Below, piece by piece: positions 1 to 8,597 of a stretch of DNA of 64,000 nucleotides (position 1 is the stretch's first letter; each line of letters opens with the position of its first letter). A program made the position numbers and the translations under genes. Location of the stretch: the NCBI RefSeq assembly GCF_014197015.1, contig NZ_JACIET010000001.1, forward strand, positions 186,001-250,000. The letters are read 5' to 3'. Source of the stretch: Niveibacterium umoris (lineage in GTDB: Bacteria; Pseudomonadota; Gammaproteobacteria; Burkholderiales; Rhodocyclaceae). The notes under the pieces are model-generated. The model worked only from the letters and a program-made list of their open reading frames with translations. It did no database searches and was not told where the DNA came from.

Positions 1-1164
1 GCCCGCGAATTTTCCGACGTTTTGCGCTCGAACACAGCGCTCGAGGTGATGCACGGCGTCGATCTGGTGGGTGCCGCGCAGCGACGCATCGAAGCACGTA
101 CCGGGATGCTCACGAAACTCGACGATGTCGATCCGGACATCTGGGTCAACGTCGACAGCTTTGCAATCGTGCAGGTGATAACCGTGCTCGCGCAGCGCGT
201 GCATGAATCGGTCGAACCGCGCGAAGTGCGCCTCGCGGTGCGTGGCGACGCGGGGACTGCTGTGGTCGAACTCTCTTGGGGGGGCACGTCGCTGTCGAGC
301 GAATCGGCCGCCGGTTGGGAGATGGAGCCGATGCTGCTGGCCGGGGAAACCAGCCCGCGCTCGATCCGCGAGGTGCTGCACCGGCACGAGGGCGAACTGG
401 TCTATGGTCGCGAGCGTGCCAGTGCGCGTTCCTGGTTCCGCGTGCTGTTGCCACTGGCCGTTGCCGGTGAGTCCGCAGCGGCAGACGAGGCGGGCGATGG
501 CACGCGGCCGGAGTACTACGACTTCGACCTGTTTGCCTGGGGCGAACAGGGCAGGGCGCTGCAGGACCGCCCGCTGGCAACCCTCGCCTACACCGTGTTC
601 GATACCGAGACGACGGGCCTGGACCCCTCCGGCGGCGACGAGATCATCCAGATCGGCGCGATTCGCATCGTGAACGGCCGCTTGCTTCGCGGCGAACGCT
701 TCGAGCAACTAGTGGATCCGAAGCGCGACATCGACCCGGCGTCGGAGGCCATCCACGGCATCTCGCGCGAGCGGCTGCGGGGTCAGCCGGAAATCGGGGT
801 GGTGCTGCCGCGTTTTCATGCCTTCGCGCGCGACACGGTGCTGGTCGGCCACAACGCGGCCTTCGACATGCGCTTCCTGCAGATGAAGGAAACCGTCACC
901 GGCTTGCGTTTCGATCACCCGGTACTCGATACGCTGCTGTTGTCGGCCGTCCTGCACCCGAATCAGGAAACGCACAAGCTCGACGCAATCGCCGAGCGCT
1001 TCGGCGTACCGCTGCTCGATCGCCACGACGCATCGGGCGACGCGCTGGTGACCGGCCAGCTATTCCTGCGCATGATCCCGTTGCTGGCCGAACGCGGTAT
1101 CGTGACGCTCGGTCAGGCCCGTGAAGCGTCCGAGAAAACCTACTATGCCCGCATCCGCTACTGA
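1..1164 (+). CDS. 3'-5' exonuclease (DnaQ/DEDDh type) with degenerate HATPase-like N-terminal region, 5'-truncated
   Basis: The reading frame is open from base 1, so the true N-terminus lies outside the window. The C-terminal half is a DnaQ-like 3'-5' exonuclease. ExoI is FDTETTGLDP (near 598-627), ExoII is GHNAAFD (847-867) and ExoIII is HDASGD (around 1024), which gives the DEDDh set of acidic residues plus catalytic His. The first ~150 residues read like a histidine-kinase ATPase fold (IVQVITVLAQ..., then a SWFRVLLPL-type final strand), but the Asn residues of an N box are absent, so ATP binding is doubtful. The gene overlaps the downstream CBS/DUF294 gene by 20 bases and is followed by a symporter, a combination known in several proteobacteria. 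A role in processing nucleic acid or signalling is inference. Confidence 0.85.
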   Translation, partial: AREFSDVLRSNTALEVMHGVDLVGAAQRRIEARTGMLTKLDDVDPDIWVNVDSFAIVQVITVLAQRVHESVEPREVRLAVRGDAGTAVVELSWGGTSLSSESAAGWEMEPMLLAGETSPRSIREVLHRHEGELVYGRERASARSWFRVLLPLAVAGESAAADEAGDGTRPEYYDFDLFAWGEQGRALQDRPLATLAYTVFDTETTGLDPSGGDEIIQIGAIRIVNGRLLRGERFEQLVDPKRDIDPASEAIHGISRERLRGQPEIGVVLPRFHAFARDTVLVGHNAAFDMRFLQMKETVTGLRFDHPVLDTLLLSAVLHPNQETHKLDAIAERFGVPLLDRHDASGDALVTGQLFLRMIPLLAERGIVTLGQAREASEKTYYARIRY

Positions 1165-2626
1165 GCCAGCAGCCGCGCCAGACGACACCATCACCCCGGC
1201 GGCGTTTTCGCTGCATGCGCCCTTGCGCACGCTGGTTCGCCGGGTGCCGGTGACCGTATCGCCCGACGCGAGCATTCGCGAGGCGCTCGAGTTGATGGAT
1301 GCAGGCCGCATCGGTTCGGTGATCATCGCGTCGGGCGACGGCGTGCCACAGGGCATCCTGACCTTCGGTGACGTGTTGCGGCGCGTAGTGCTGGCAGAGG
1401 AGGCCGATCTCTGGCGCCCGGTCAGCGAAGTCATGACACCCGGCGTGGTGCAGTTGGGCTTTGAGGCCAGTGCCTACGACGCGGTGTTGCTGATGGCGCG
1501 GCGCAACGTCCGCTACGTCACGGTGATGGATCGCGCCGGCCGGCTGGTCGGGGTCGTGTCGCGTGGCGACCTCTACAGCGCGCAGCGGATTGCCTCGGAA
1601 GAGGCGGTGAATGCGGTGCTGTCGGCGCGCGACCTGCCGCAACTGGTACTCGCGGCCGAGGCGGTGCGGGCGTTTTCGGCGCGCCTGGTGACGCAGGGCA
1701 TGGCGGCGGAGCAGACGATTCAGTGGATCTCGTCGCTCAACGATCTGGTCGCGCTGCATGCCATCGACCTGGTGCGCGAACAGCACGCTCTGCCTGAGGT
1801 GCCCTGGTGCTGGCTGGCCTTTGGCTCGGAAGGGCGTTTCGAGCAGACGCTCGCGACCGATCAGGACAACGGGATCATCTTTGTCGCGCAGGACGAATCG
1901 GAAGCCGCAACCTTGCGCGCACGCTTCCTGCCATTTGCCCTGGCGGTGAACGAAGCGCTCGCGGCCTGCGGCTTTCCGCTGTGCAGCGGCCAGATCATGG
2001 CAAGCAATCCGAAGTGGTGTCTTTCAACGGTCGAGTGGCGCGCGCGTTTCCTTGACTGGATCACGCATGCCGAGCCGGTGTCCTTGCTCAACGCCAGCAT
2101 CTTCTTCGACTTCCGCCCGCTGTATGGCGACACCCAGTTGTCGGATGCGCTGCGCGACTGGCTGCTTGATCACACCGTTGGCAGCGCGCTATTCCTGCGC
2201 CTGATGGCAGCGAACGCGCTGCAGAGTCGACCACCGCTCGGCCTGATCCGCGAATTCGTTTTTGACAAGAAGGGGCAGCACCCGCGTACCCTTGATCTGA
2301 AGCTTCACGGCGTGCGCCCCTATGTCGATGCGGCGCGCCTGTTTGCGCTGGAGCAGGGGCTGCGCGCCACAAACACTGCGCAACGCTTGCGCGACGCCTC
2401 GCGCCACGTATCCTTCGGCGGAGAGGACATCGCTGCAGTGATCGACGGTTATCACTTCATCCAGTTGCTGCGCCTGAAGAACCAGAAGGGCGAGGCGGAG
2501 TACGGCTCACCAAACCGGATCGACCCTGCGCGCAGCATCAACCATCTGGAGCGGCAGGTGCTCAAGCACGCCTTCCGCCAGGCCAATCGCCTGCAGGACC
2601 GCCTGCGCGCGGACTACCGCCTGTGA
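1145..2626 (+). CDS. CBS-domain protein with DUF294 putative nucleotidyltransferase
   Basis: About 493 residues from ATG 1145, which overlaps the exonuclease stop by 20 bases; an in-frame upstream start at 1121 is less likely. A tandem CBS pair (roughly residues 25-140) is followed by a DUF294 nucleotidyltransferase-like domain with GSEGRFEQT at about 227-235 and TDQDN shortly after, then the DUF294 C-terminal helical domain. CBS pairs usually bind adenosyl nucleotides. The GSxGR...DQDN signature is that of GlnD-like transferases, so a nucleotide-sensing modifier of a partner is plausible. Its position between an exonuclease and a sodium:solute symporter suggests it controls transport, which is inference. 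Confidence 0.88.
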   Translation: MPASATEPAAAPDDTITPAAFSLHAPLRTLVRRVPVTVSPDASIREALELMDAGRIGSVIIASGDGVPQGILTFGDVLRRVVLAEEADLWRPVSEVMTPGVVQLGFEASAYDAVLLMARRNVRYVTVMDRAGRLVGVVSRGDLYSAQRIASEEAVNAVLSARDLPQLVLAAEAVRAFSARLVTQGMAAEQTIQWISSLNDLVALHAIDLVREQHALPEVPWCWLAFGSEGRFEQTLATDQDNGIIFVAQDESEAATLRARFLPFALAVNEALAACGFPLCSGQIMASNPKWCLSTVEWRARFLDWITHAEPVSLLNASIFFDFRPLYGDTQLSDALRDWLLDHTVGSALFLRLMAANALQSRPPLGLIREFVFDKKGQHPRTLDLKLHGVRPYVDAARLFALEQGLRATNTAQRLRDASRHVSFGGEDIAAVIDGYHFIQLLRLKNQKGEAEYGSPNRIDPARSINHLERQVLKHAFRQANRLQDRLRADYRL

Positions 2627-2693
2627 CGCAGCGTCGTAGGGGCTTCGCTGCCGTGCACATGCGACTTTTGAGCCAGGCGCCTGACGGCCGCGC

Positions 2694-4751
2694 GTGATGG
2701 AAGCCTTCACCCGCCGGCTCGCCCGCCTCTCGATCTCGTTCGTACTCGGCTTCTTCGGTCTGGTGCTGTTGCTCTTGCAGGCAGAGCGTGCCGGTATGCC
2801 GACGCGCCTGATCGGCTACATCTTCCTGCTCGCCCCGATCCTGATCTATGCAGTGATCGGCGCGGCCTCGCGCACTTCGGATGTGGTCGAGTACTACGTC
2901 GCCGGCCGTCGCATCCCGGCCGTCTTCAACGGCATGGCGACCGCGGCCGACTGGATGAGCGCCGCAAGCTTTATCGGGCTGGCCGGCACGCTCTACTTCG
3001 CGGGCTTCGATGGCCTCGCCTTCGTGATGGGCTGGACCGGTGGCTACGTGCTGGTGGCCTTGTTTCTCGCGCCTTATTTGCGACGCTTCGGCCAATTCAC
3101 GATTCCGGATTTTCTGGGTGCGCGCTACGAGGGGCATCTGCCGCGTGTGATCGGCGTCGTGATCGCGGTGATCGCCAGCTTCGTCTACGTGGTGGCGCAG
3201 ATCTACGCGGTCGGGCTGGTCACCAGCCGATTTGCCGGCATCCAGTTCCAGATCGGCGTTTTTGTCGGGCTCGCCGGCGTACTGGTGTGTTCCTTCCTCG
3301 GCGGCATGCGTGCGGTGACCTGGACTCAGGTGACGCAGTTTCTCGTCCGCATCGTTGCCTACCTGGTTCCGGTCGTGATCCTGTCGTGGCAAGTCACCGG
3401 GCTCTTCGTGCCGCAGCTCAGCTACGGGCGTGTCCTGCAGAATCTGGCGCCAATCGAACGCAAACTCGCCGAGAGCCCGGATGAACGTGCAGTGCAGGCG
3501 CAGCGGCAGGCGCGCGCGGCGAGGTTCGAATCGGAAGTGGCAGGGTTGCCGGGTTCGCTGACGCGCGCACGAGAGGCTGCTCGCACCAATTTCGAAGCGC
3601 TCCTTGGTAAGCCCAATGTTCCCGGCCACGACATCGCGGCGGCCCAGCGTGCGCTGCGAGAGCTTCCGAAAACGCCAGCCGAAGCGCGCGAGCAGTGGGG
3701 GCGGATGCGCGCCGAAGAACTGGCACAGGCTGCGCCGTTGCGCCCCCATGCCGAGCCCTTTGTCGCCAAGACGCCCTCTGACTCGCGGGCCGCGAGGAAT
3801 AACTTTCTCGCCCTGGTGTTCGTGCTGATGGTCGGTACTGCGGGAATGCCGCACATCCTGACTCGCTATTACACGACGCCCGGCGTCGCGGCGGCACGGC
3901 GCTCGGTCTTCTGGTCGCTGTTCTTCATCCTGATGCTTTACCTCGCGGCGCCTGCATATGCCGTTTTTGCCAAATGGGTTGTGTATACCCAGCTGGTCGG
4001 CTTGCCGGTGTCCGACCTGCCAGCATGGGTCGCCTCGTGGGGCAAGGTCGGTTTGGTGCGGGTGGAGGACGTCAACCACGACGGCATTCTCCAGCTTGCG
4101 GAGTTGTCCCTGAGCCCCGATGTCATCGTGCTCGCGTTGCCCGAAATCGCCGGTTTGCCATACGTGGTGACCGGGCTTGTCGCCGCTGGCGCACTCGCTG
4201 CAGCCCTGTCTACCGCCGACGGACTGCTTCTGACGATATCAAGTGCGCTGTCACATGATCTCTATTACCGGATGATCAACCCGTCGGCATCGATCCCGCG
4301 GCGACTGGTCATCTCGAAGGCCGTGCTGCTCTCGGTTGCCGTGCTCGCGGCGGCAATCGCATCGCTGCGACCGGAAAGCATCGTGCAGACCGTCGGTTTC
4401 GCATTCTCGATCGCAGCCGCCGGCTTCTTCCCTGCGTTGACGTTGGGCGTGTTCTGGCAACGCGCCAACAAATGGGGTGCCGCTGCCGGCATGATCGGCG
4501 GTATCGCGGTGACACTCGCCTACGCCGTGATGACACACCCGTTCTTTGGTGGTTCCATGGCCAACGCCTGGTGGGGCATCCAACCCATTGCCAGCGGCAT
4601 CTTTGGCGTCATGGCCGGCTTTGTCGCGATCATAGCTGTCAGTTTGGTGACCCCCGCACCCAGCGAAGAGGCACGCTCGGTCGTGCTCTTCATCCGCATC
4701 CCGCGCGAACGCGCCATCGCTGCCGCGGACGCTGCTGGTTTGGAGAAGTAG
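2694..4751 (+). CDS. sodium:solute symporter, VC_2705/ActP-like
   Basis: A 685-residue SSS-family transporter. An N-terminal helix (about 10-30) precedes the conserved start DVVEYYVAGRRIPA, the sequence TAADWMSAASFIG and many further membrane segments. A hydrophilic, Ala/Arg/Glu-rich insertion of about 125 residues (near 240-367) splits the core. A later loop carries DVNHDGILQLAE (459-470), which fits an EF-hand calcium loop. Start codons GTG 2694 and ATG 2697 are adjacent. The 67-base gap after the DUF294 gene suggests one operon. The family carries acetate and other monocarboxylates with sodium; the substrate here is not known. The last bases overlap the tRNA-Ser promoter. Confidence 0.9.
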   Translation: MMEAFTRRLARLSISFVLGFFGLVLLLLQAERAGMPTRLIGYIFLLAPILIYAVIGAASRTSDVVEYYVAGRRIPAVFNGMATAADWMSAASFIGLAGTLYFAGFDGLAFVMGWTGGYVLVALFLAPYLRRFGQFTIPDFLGARYEGHLPRVIGVVIAVIASFVYVVAQIYAVGLVTSRFAGIQFQIGVFVGLAGVLVCSFLGGMRAVTWTQVTQFLVRIVAYLVPVVILSWQVTGLFVPQLSYGRVLQNLAPIERKLAESPDERAVQAQRQARAARFESEVAGLPGSLTRAREAARTNFEALLGKPNVPGHDIAAAQRALRELPKTPAEAREQWGRMRAEELAQAAPLRPHAEPFVAKTPSDSRAARNNFLALVFVLMVGTAGMPHILTRYYTTPGVAAARRSVFWSLFFILMLYLAAPAYAVFAKWVVYTQLVGLPVSDLPAWVASWGKVGLVRVEDVNHDGILQLAELSLSPDVIVLALPEIAGLPYVVTGLVAAGALAAALSTADGLLLTISSALSHDLYYRMINPSASIPRRLVISKAVLLSVAVLAAAIASLRPESIVQTVGFAFSIAAAGFFPALTLGVFWQRANKWGAAAGMIGGIAVTLAYAVMTHPFFGGSMANAWWGIQPIASGIFGVMAGFVAIIAVSLVTPAPSEEARSVVLFIRIPRERAIAAADAAGLEK

Positions 4752-4769
4752 ACTGAAGTCTGATATAAT
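4740..4769 (+). promoter_or_regulatory. sigma-70-like promoter of tRNA-Ser
   Basis: A perfect -10 box TATAAT (4764-4769) lies 14 bases before the mature tRNA 5' end. A weaker -35 TTGGAG (4740-4745) sits 18 bases upstream, inside the end of the symporter gene. Confidence 0.65.
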
Positions 4770-4783
4770 TATCGGCTCACCGC

Positions 4784-4874
4784 GGAGAGGTGGATGAGTG
4801 GTTTAAGTCGCACGCCTGGAAAGCGTGTTTAGGTGAATAACCTAACGCGGGTTCGAATCCCGCCCTCTCCGCCA
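4784..4874 (+). tRNA. tRNA-Ser (anticodon GGA)
   Basis: A 91-nt class II tRNA with encoded CCA. The acceptor stem GGAGAGG pairs with CCTCTCC, with discriminator G and then CCA (4872-4874). The anticodon stem CACGC/GCGTG encloses loop CTGGAAA with anticodon GGA (4818-4820). The long variable arm and the T-arm GGTTCGAATCC are typical of tRNA-Ser. It reads UCC/UCU serine codons. Confidence 0.97.
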
Positions 4875-4887
4875 GAACACCAGCAAT

Positions 4888-4917
4888 CAAGCACCTTCCG
4901 GGGTGCTTGTTTGTTTT
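4888..4917 (+). terminator. intrinsic terminator after tRNA-Ser
   Basis: A perfect 8-bp stem CAAGCACC/GGTGCTTG with a six-base loop (4896-4901) is followed by TTTGTTTT. It begins 13 bases after the tRNA CCA. The stretch from here to 5063 contains no gene I can support. Confidence 0.85.
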
Positions 4918-5063
4918 CCTGATCAGTTACCCCATCAAAATCACGCGTGGTAGGGATTTCGCTGAGGCGGTTCTTCTGCCAAGTCCCTTCATAACCTGCG
5001 TCTTCAACCTGTTGCACTGTCAGGATCAGATTGCGATCAACATCCAACGCGTTTCGACGCGGG

Positions 5064-5366
5064 CTAATCTGAAGACTGCTTGGAGCGCGCCATCGCGTTG
5101 AGCATCATCTCATCGCCCAGTTTGTCGCCGGCCATCAGGACGCCAAAGAGGCGTTCCCTTCCGTTGGCTTGGCACACGAAGTAGAACTCGACGGCTTCTG
5201 TGATGCGGCCGGCGGCGCGGGTGCGATCGTAGAAGGCCACCAGGGCGTCACGCAGTGCTTGCGTCTCTGGCGAGCTCGCAATCTCTTGTGCCGCGAAGCC
5301 GGCGCACGGGTTAAGGCCATCCGCCACAACAAGGCTCACGTCGATCTCACATTTTTCATTCGTCAC
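5064..5366 (-). CDS. small hypothetical protein (100 aa)
   Basis: I do not recognise this protein. It has no signal peptide or membrane segment. It is a soluble mixed helix/strand sequence with two Cys (6 and 21), a region EFYFVCQANGRERLFGVLM that could form paired strands, and a charged helical middle. The start is GTG at 5366. It is the last gene of the minus-strand run that includes the GGDEF-SIR2-OGFr gene, 117 bases downstream of that gene's stop. Coding status is moderately supported by length and composition only. Confidence 0.5.
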   Translation of the reverse strand: MTNEKCEIDVSLVVADGLNPCAGFAAQEIASSPETQALRDALVAFYDRTRAAGRITEAVEFYFVCQANGRERLFGVLMAGDKLGDEMMLNAMARSKQSSD

Positions 5367-5483
5367 CGTGGGGCTTGCTTTGCTTGCTCTCGGATAGGGT
5401 GTCCGCAGGTATGGATAGGGTAGCGATACCGTATTGACGCCCCCGGTGCGCGATCGTCTCTGCGTTTCCGCGCTACATCATCG

Positions 5484-8462
5484 CTAAGCACCCTCAGCCA
5501 TCGCTGCATTCTTCCAGTGCCATAGCGCGACCGTCGCATCGACGTAACGGTGGTTCGGCAACTCCTGTTCCATGAAGCGCACGACGGCGCTCGCTTCCGC
5601 TTTCAGCCCGACCAGGGATAGCGACTCAATCATCCGCGAGATGCGGTAGTCGTGATCGCCGCTGCGGTTGGCCCACCAGTCGAAGCGGTGCTCCCAGTTG
5701 CCGGCTTTGCACACTTCGCCTTCCACCCATTCGAGTCCAAGCACGGCCAGAGTTCGCGCAAACGAGCGGCGCATTGCATCGATGACCGCGGCGTCCTGCG
5801 CGAAGATCGCGAAGTCTTCCGGCGTCGGTGCCGGGCCCAAGGGGCAATTGCGCCCCTTTCGTGGCAGCGGAAACTGCCAGCCGGCCAGATCCGGTGCAAC
5901 CGCGTAATCAACATCCGACATCTCGATCATGCGCTGCAGGGTTCGGCCCGCATGATCCTTGCCACAGCCGGCGAGGAAGGCGTGCGCGGCGGCGCCGTCC
6001 GGGCTCAGTTGCACGTCGGAAGAGACTGGGTCCGCCTTTTGCGCGAGGCGTTCTATCAGTCGGCGCACCACATGCAGCGATCCCCCGAGCACGCATTCGT
6101 CCACCAGATCCATGCTCGATTGCGGGCCGGAACCGAGCATCACGATCGTCGCGCCACGGACCCGCGCCTTTTCGATCAGGGACCGCGTCGGGGAAAGCGT
6201 CAGATCACTCTCGAGCACCAGGACCAGATCGGCGCGCTTCGCCCGCAGTTCCGCTTCATAGAACGCGCCGAACTCGAGCCCTTCGTTCAGCAAGGTGATC
6301 GCCGGTCGGCGCAGGGGCGAGTGCGCGCGGCATTGGGGGCAAACGTCTGCTTCAGCGCCCAGCGGCGCTGCACAATGACCGCAGGCATCCTTGAACAAGG
6401 AACCAAACATTTCGATCGGCGCCGGAATGCCTGCACGCTGAAGCCACTCGTCCGTACGCTCGGTGATGAGCGTGGGGGAGGGCAGCGCGCGATAGAGTGT
6501 GGCGACTTCATTGAACAAGGCCGGCACCGGCTGCTTCTCAAGTTCCTCGCGCAGTCGCTTCCAGTACGCGAGAAAGCTGGTGGGCTGCGTTCGCAGCGCT
6601 GATGCATCGGCGAATCGCTGGCGGTCGGCCGCCCGCCACGCGGCGAAGTTCTCGCCGCTCGCCAGACCATTCTGGCTCAGGGCGTAGCCAGAGCCCACCA
6701 GCACGGTTACCGTCTTGGCGCGCTGCAGATGACGCACGACGCGCTCGACCTGGATCGGAGAGACCGCTTCCTCGTCGCGATCGCGGTAGACCCCGTACAG
6801 ATGCTTGCGTGCGCGCTTACGCCGGTACATGTCTTCGTCCGCACGCGCGAGGAAACTCGCGACGGTGTCGTCCCGCTGCACTTCGGCAACGCCGATCGAC
6901 AGGCTCACCCGCAGGCCGCTCTTTACTCCCGCCCAGTCAAAGCTTTTGACGTCGGCTTCGATCCGGTCGCAGATCAAGCGCGCGACATCATCGGTGGTGC
7001 CACGCAAGAGGATCGCAAATTCGTCGCCACCGATGCGGGCCGCCAGATCGCGTTCGCGTACGTTGGCACGCAGCACCGCGCCGACCTGCTTGAGCACGAG
7101 GTCTCCCACCTCATGCAAGAACTGGTCGTTGATCTGCTTGAAGCGGTCCAGGTCGATCAATGCAACGGAGAGCGGCTCGCCTGCGTCACGGCCCTGTGCC
7201 CGCCATTCTTCAATGCGGTCAGCAAAGCGACGTTTGTTGGCAACGCCGGTCAGGGCGTCTTCATAGGCCAGTTTCTCAAGTTCCAGCCGGTTGGCCCGCA
7301 GCTCGCGATTGGCATCGGCGTTGGCACGCGCTTCGATCTGATCCGTCGTGAAGCGCCGGCGGTCTCCAAGGTCGCGACTCAAGCGCTGGTGTTCAAGTTG
7401 GCTGAGTTCGAGCATCACTTCGATCGCGGACTCTCTGGCATTGAGTGCCAGCAGCGCCGATAAGGCCGCGCGGCGCGCGAGAACGCCGAGTGCTTCGCTT
7501 TCCATGTTCGTGGCCGCAATGCACGCATTCGACAGATGCAGAGAAATCGCCTCGGTCTTGCGGGCCAAAAGGGCCCGCTCAATGCCGATCAATCCGGCCA
7601 GGATCTGGCCCAAGCCTTCGATACGCGCACTGCCCATTGCGCTCAGCGCATCCGGCAACGGGTCGTGCGCCGAAGCTTTGGCGGCGTCCCCCGCGGCGTG
7701 CAGCGCGCGGGCGAAGCAATTCATCAGGGCAAGGGAGACCTGTTGCCCGGGGAAAACGCACGCGCCTCGCGCTTGCGGTGGCGATTCCGTGTCGGCGCTG
7801 TGGCGGAAGCCATCGATACTCATCGCCCCTGGGTGAGAGGCACGGCCCGCGTTGACCCATTCGCAGTAGTCAATCCAGACATTGAGCTCCGAGAGTTCGC
7901 CCGGCATTTCAGTGGCCGCGAAGGGGGCCTCGTGCGCGGTGAGCCGCGCGAGCGTGCGTCGCGCCATCGCTGTGTTGGCGTTCCACAGGTAGGCGTTGGC
8001 GAGTGCAATCTCTGCCCGAAGTGTCCAGACGCCAGGGTCGAACCGCGCAGCCAGTTCGGAGGCCAACAACGCGAGTTCCACTGACTCGACCGGGCGTCCC
8101 ATGCGCGCGCCCGCCAGCGCTTGCGCGGCGAGGGCGCTGATCTCGGTAGCAAGGTCGCGCGCTTCACGTGCCGCTTCCACGGCAAGGCCTGCCGCATCGT
8201 AGGCGCGTCTGAGGCGTCCGAGCGCCAGGTCAAGCATGGACTGCAGGAACGCCATGCTGGCGCTGTCCTTGGCGGTCTGACTCCCGGACGGCTCTGCCCG
8301 CCAGCGCTGAAGGCAAGACTCCACTTCGACGAACTGGCCCGTCGTCAGCAGATGCTCGATATGCGGTGCGAAGGCTTGTTGGTCAGGGGTTCCGATGGGC
8401 GTATGGGTGTTGTCGTTGGCGGGAGGCGTGACAGTCATGGTCAAAGTGGCGCAGGTCGACAT
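5484..8462 (-). CDS. multidomain signalling protein: TPR-like region, GGDEF diguanylate cyclase, SIR2-like zinc domain, OGFr-like C-terminus
   Basis: 992 residues, no signal peptide, probably cytoplasmic. Residues 1-390 are all-helical repeats like the TPR regions that precede many GGDEF domains. A coiled stretch leads into YEDALTGVANKRRF and an intact GGDEF (478-482), with an inhibitory-site RERD five residues before it, so active c-di-GMP synthesis is expected. Residues 575-810 match the sirtuin layout: GSGYALS (590-596), TERTD (667-671), a Cys4 zinc ribbon (694, 697, 708, 711) and a Rossmann-like tail ADLVLVLESDLTLSPT. The catalytic His of the ELHG motif is Phe686, and GTS is ESD (751-753), so deacetylase activity is doubtful. 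Residues 857-970 (GWQFPLP, HDYRISRMIESL) resemble the opioid growth factor receptor domain. The start could also be ATG 8438. I know of no standard family with this architecture. Confidence 0.82.
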   Translation of the reverse strand: MSTCATLTMTVTPPANDNTHTPIGTPDQQAFAPHIEHLLTTGQFVEVESCLQRWRAEPSGSQTAKDSASMAFLQSMLDLALGRLRRAYDAAGLAVEAAREARDLATEISALAAQALAGARMGRPVESVELALLASELAARFDPGVWTLRAEIALANAYLWNANTAMARRTLARLTAHEAPFAATEMPGELSELNVWIDYCEWVNAGRASHPGAMSIDGFRHSADTESPPQARGACVFPGQQVSLALMNCFARALHAAGDAAKASAHDPLPDALSAMGSARIEGLGQILAGLIGIERALLARKTEAISLHLSNACIAATNMESEALGVLARRAALSALLALNARESAIEVMLELSQLEHQRLSRDLGDRRRFTTDQIEARANADANRELRANRLELEKLAYEDALTGVANKRRFADRIEEWRAQGRDAGEPLSVALIDLDRFKQINDQFLHEVGDLVLKQVGAVLRANVRERDLAARIGGDEFAILLRGTTDDVARLICDRIEADVKSFDWAGVKSGLRVSLSIGVAEVQRDDTVASFLARADEDMYRRKRARKHLYGVYRDRDEEAVSPIQVERVVRHLQRAKTVTVLVGSGYALSQNGLASGENFAAWRAADRQRFADASALRTQPTSFLAYWKRLREELEKQPVPALFNEVATLYRALPSPTLITERTDEWLQRAGIPAPIEMFGSLFKDACGHCAAPLGAEADVCPQCRAHSPLRRPAITLLNEGLEFGAFYEAELRAKRADLVLVLESDLTLSPTRSLIEKARVRGATIVMLGSGPQSSMDLVDECVLGGSLHVVRRLIERLAQKADPVSSDVQLSPDGAAAHAFLAGCGKDHAGRTLQRMIEMSDVDYAVAPDLAGWQFPLPRKGRNCPLGPAPTPEDFAIFAQDAAVIDAMRRSFARTLAVLGLEWVEGEVCKAGNWEHRFDWWANRSGDHDYRISRMIESLSLVGLKAEASAVVRFMEQELPNHRYVDATVALWHWKNAAMAEGA

Positions 8463-8597
8463 AAAAAGGGGATTGCGCAGTCATCCGCACCCGATGCGCA
8501 GCACGCGTGCGCGACGGAACGGGGGAGGGCGGCATCAGATTGCGCGGCATGCACGAAATTACGGCCGCTTGAGCGCACACTTGAGGTGACTGCCTGA

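Noticed and set aside
2562-4079. 505-codon frame on the minus strand
   Set aside because: Antisense to the symporter; His/Arg/Asp-rich shadow.
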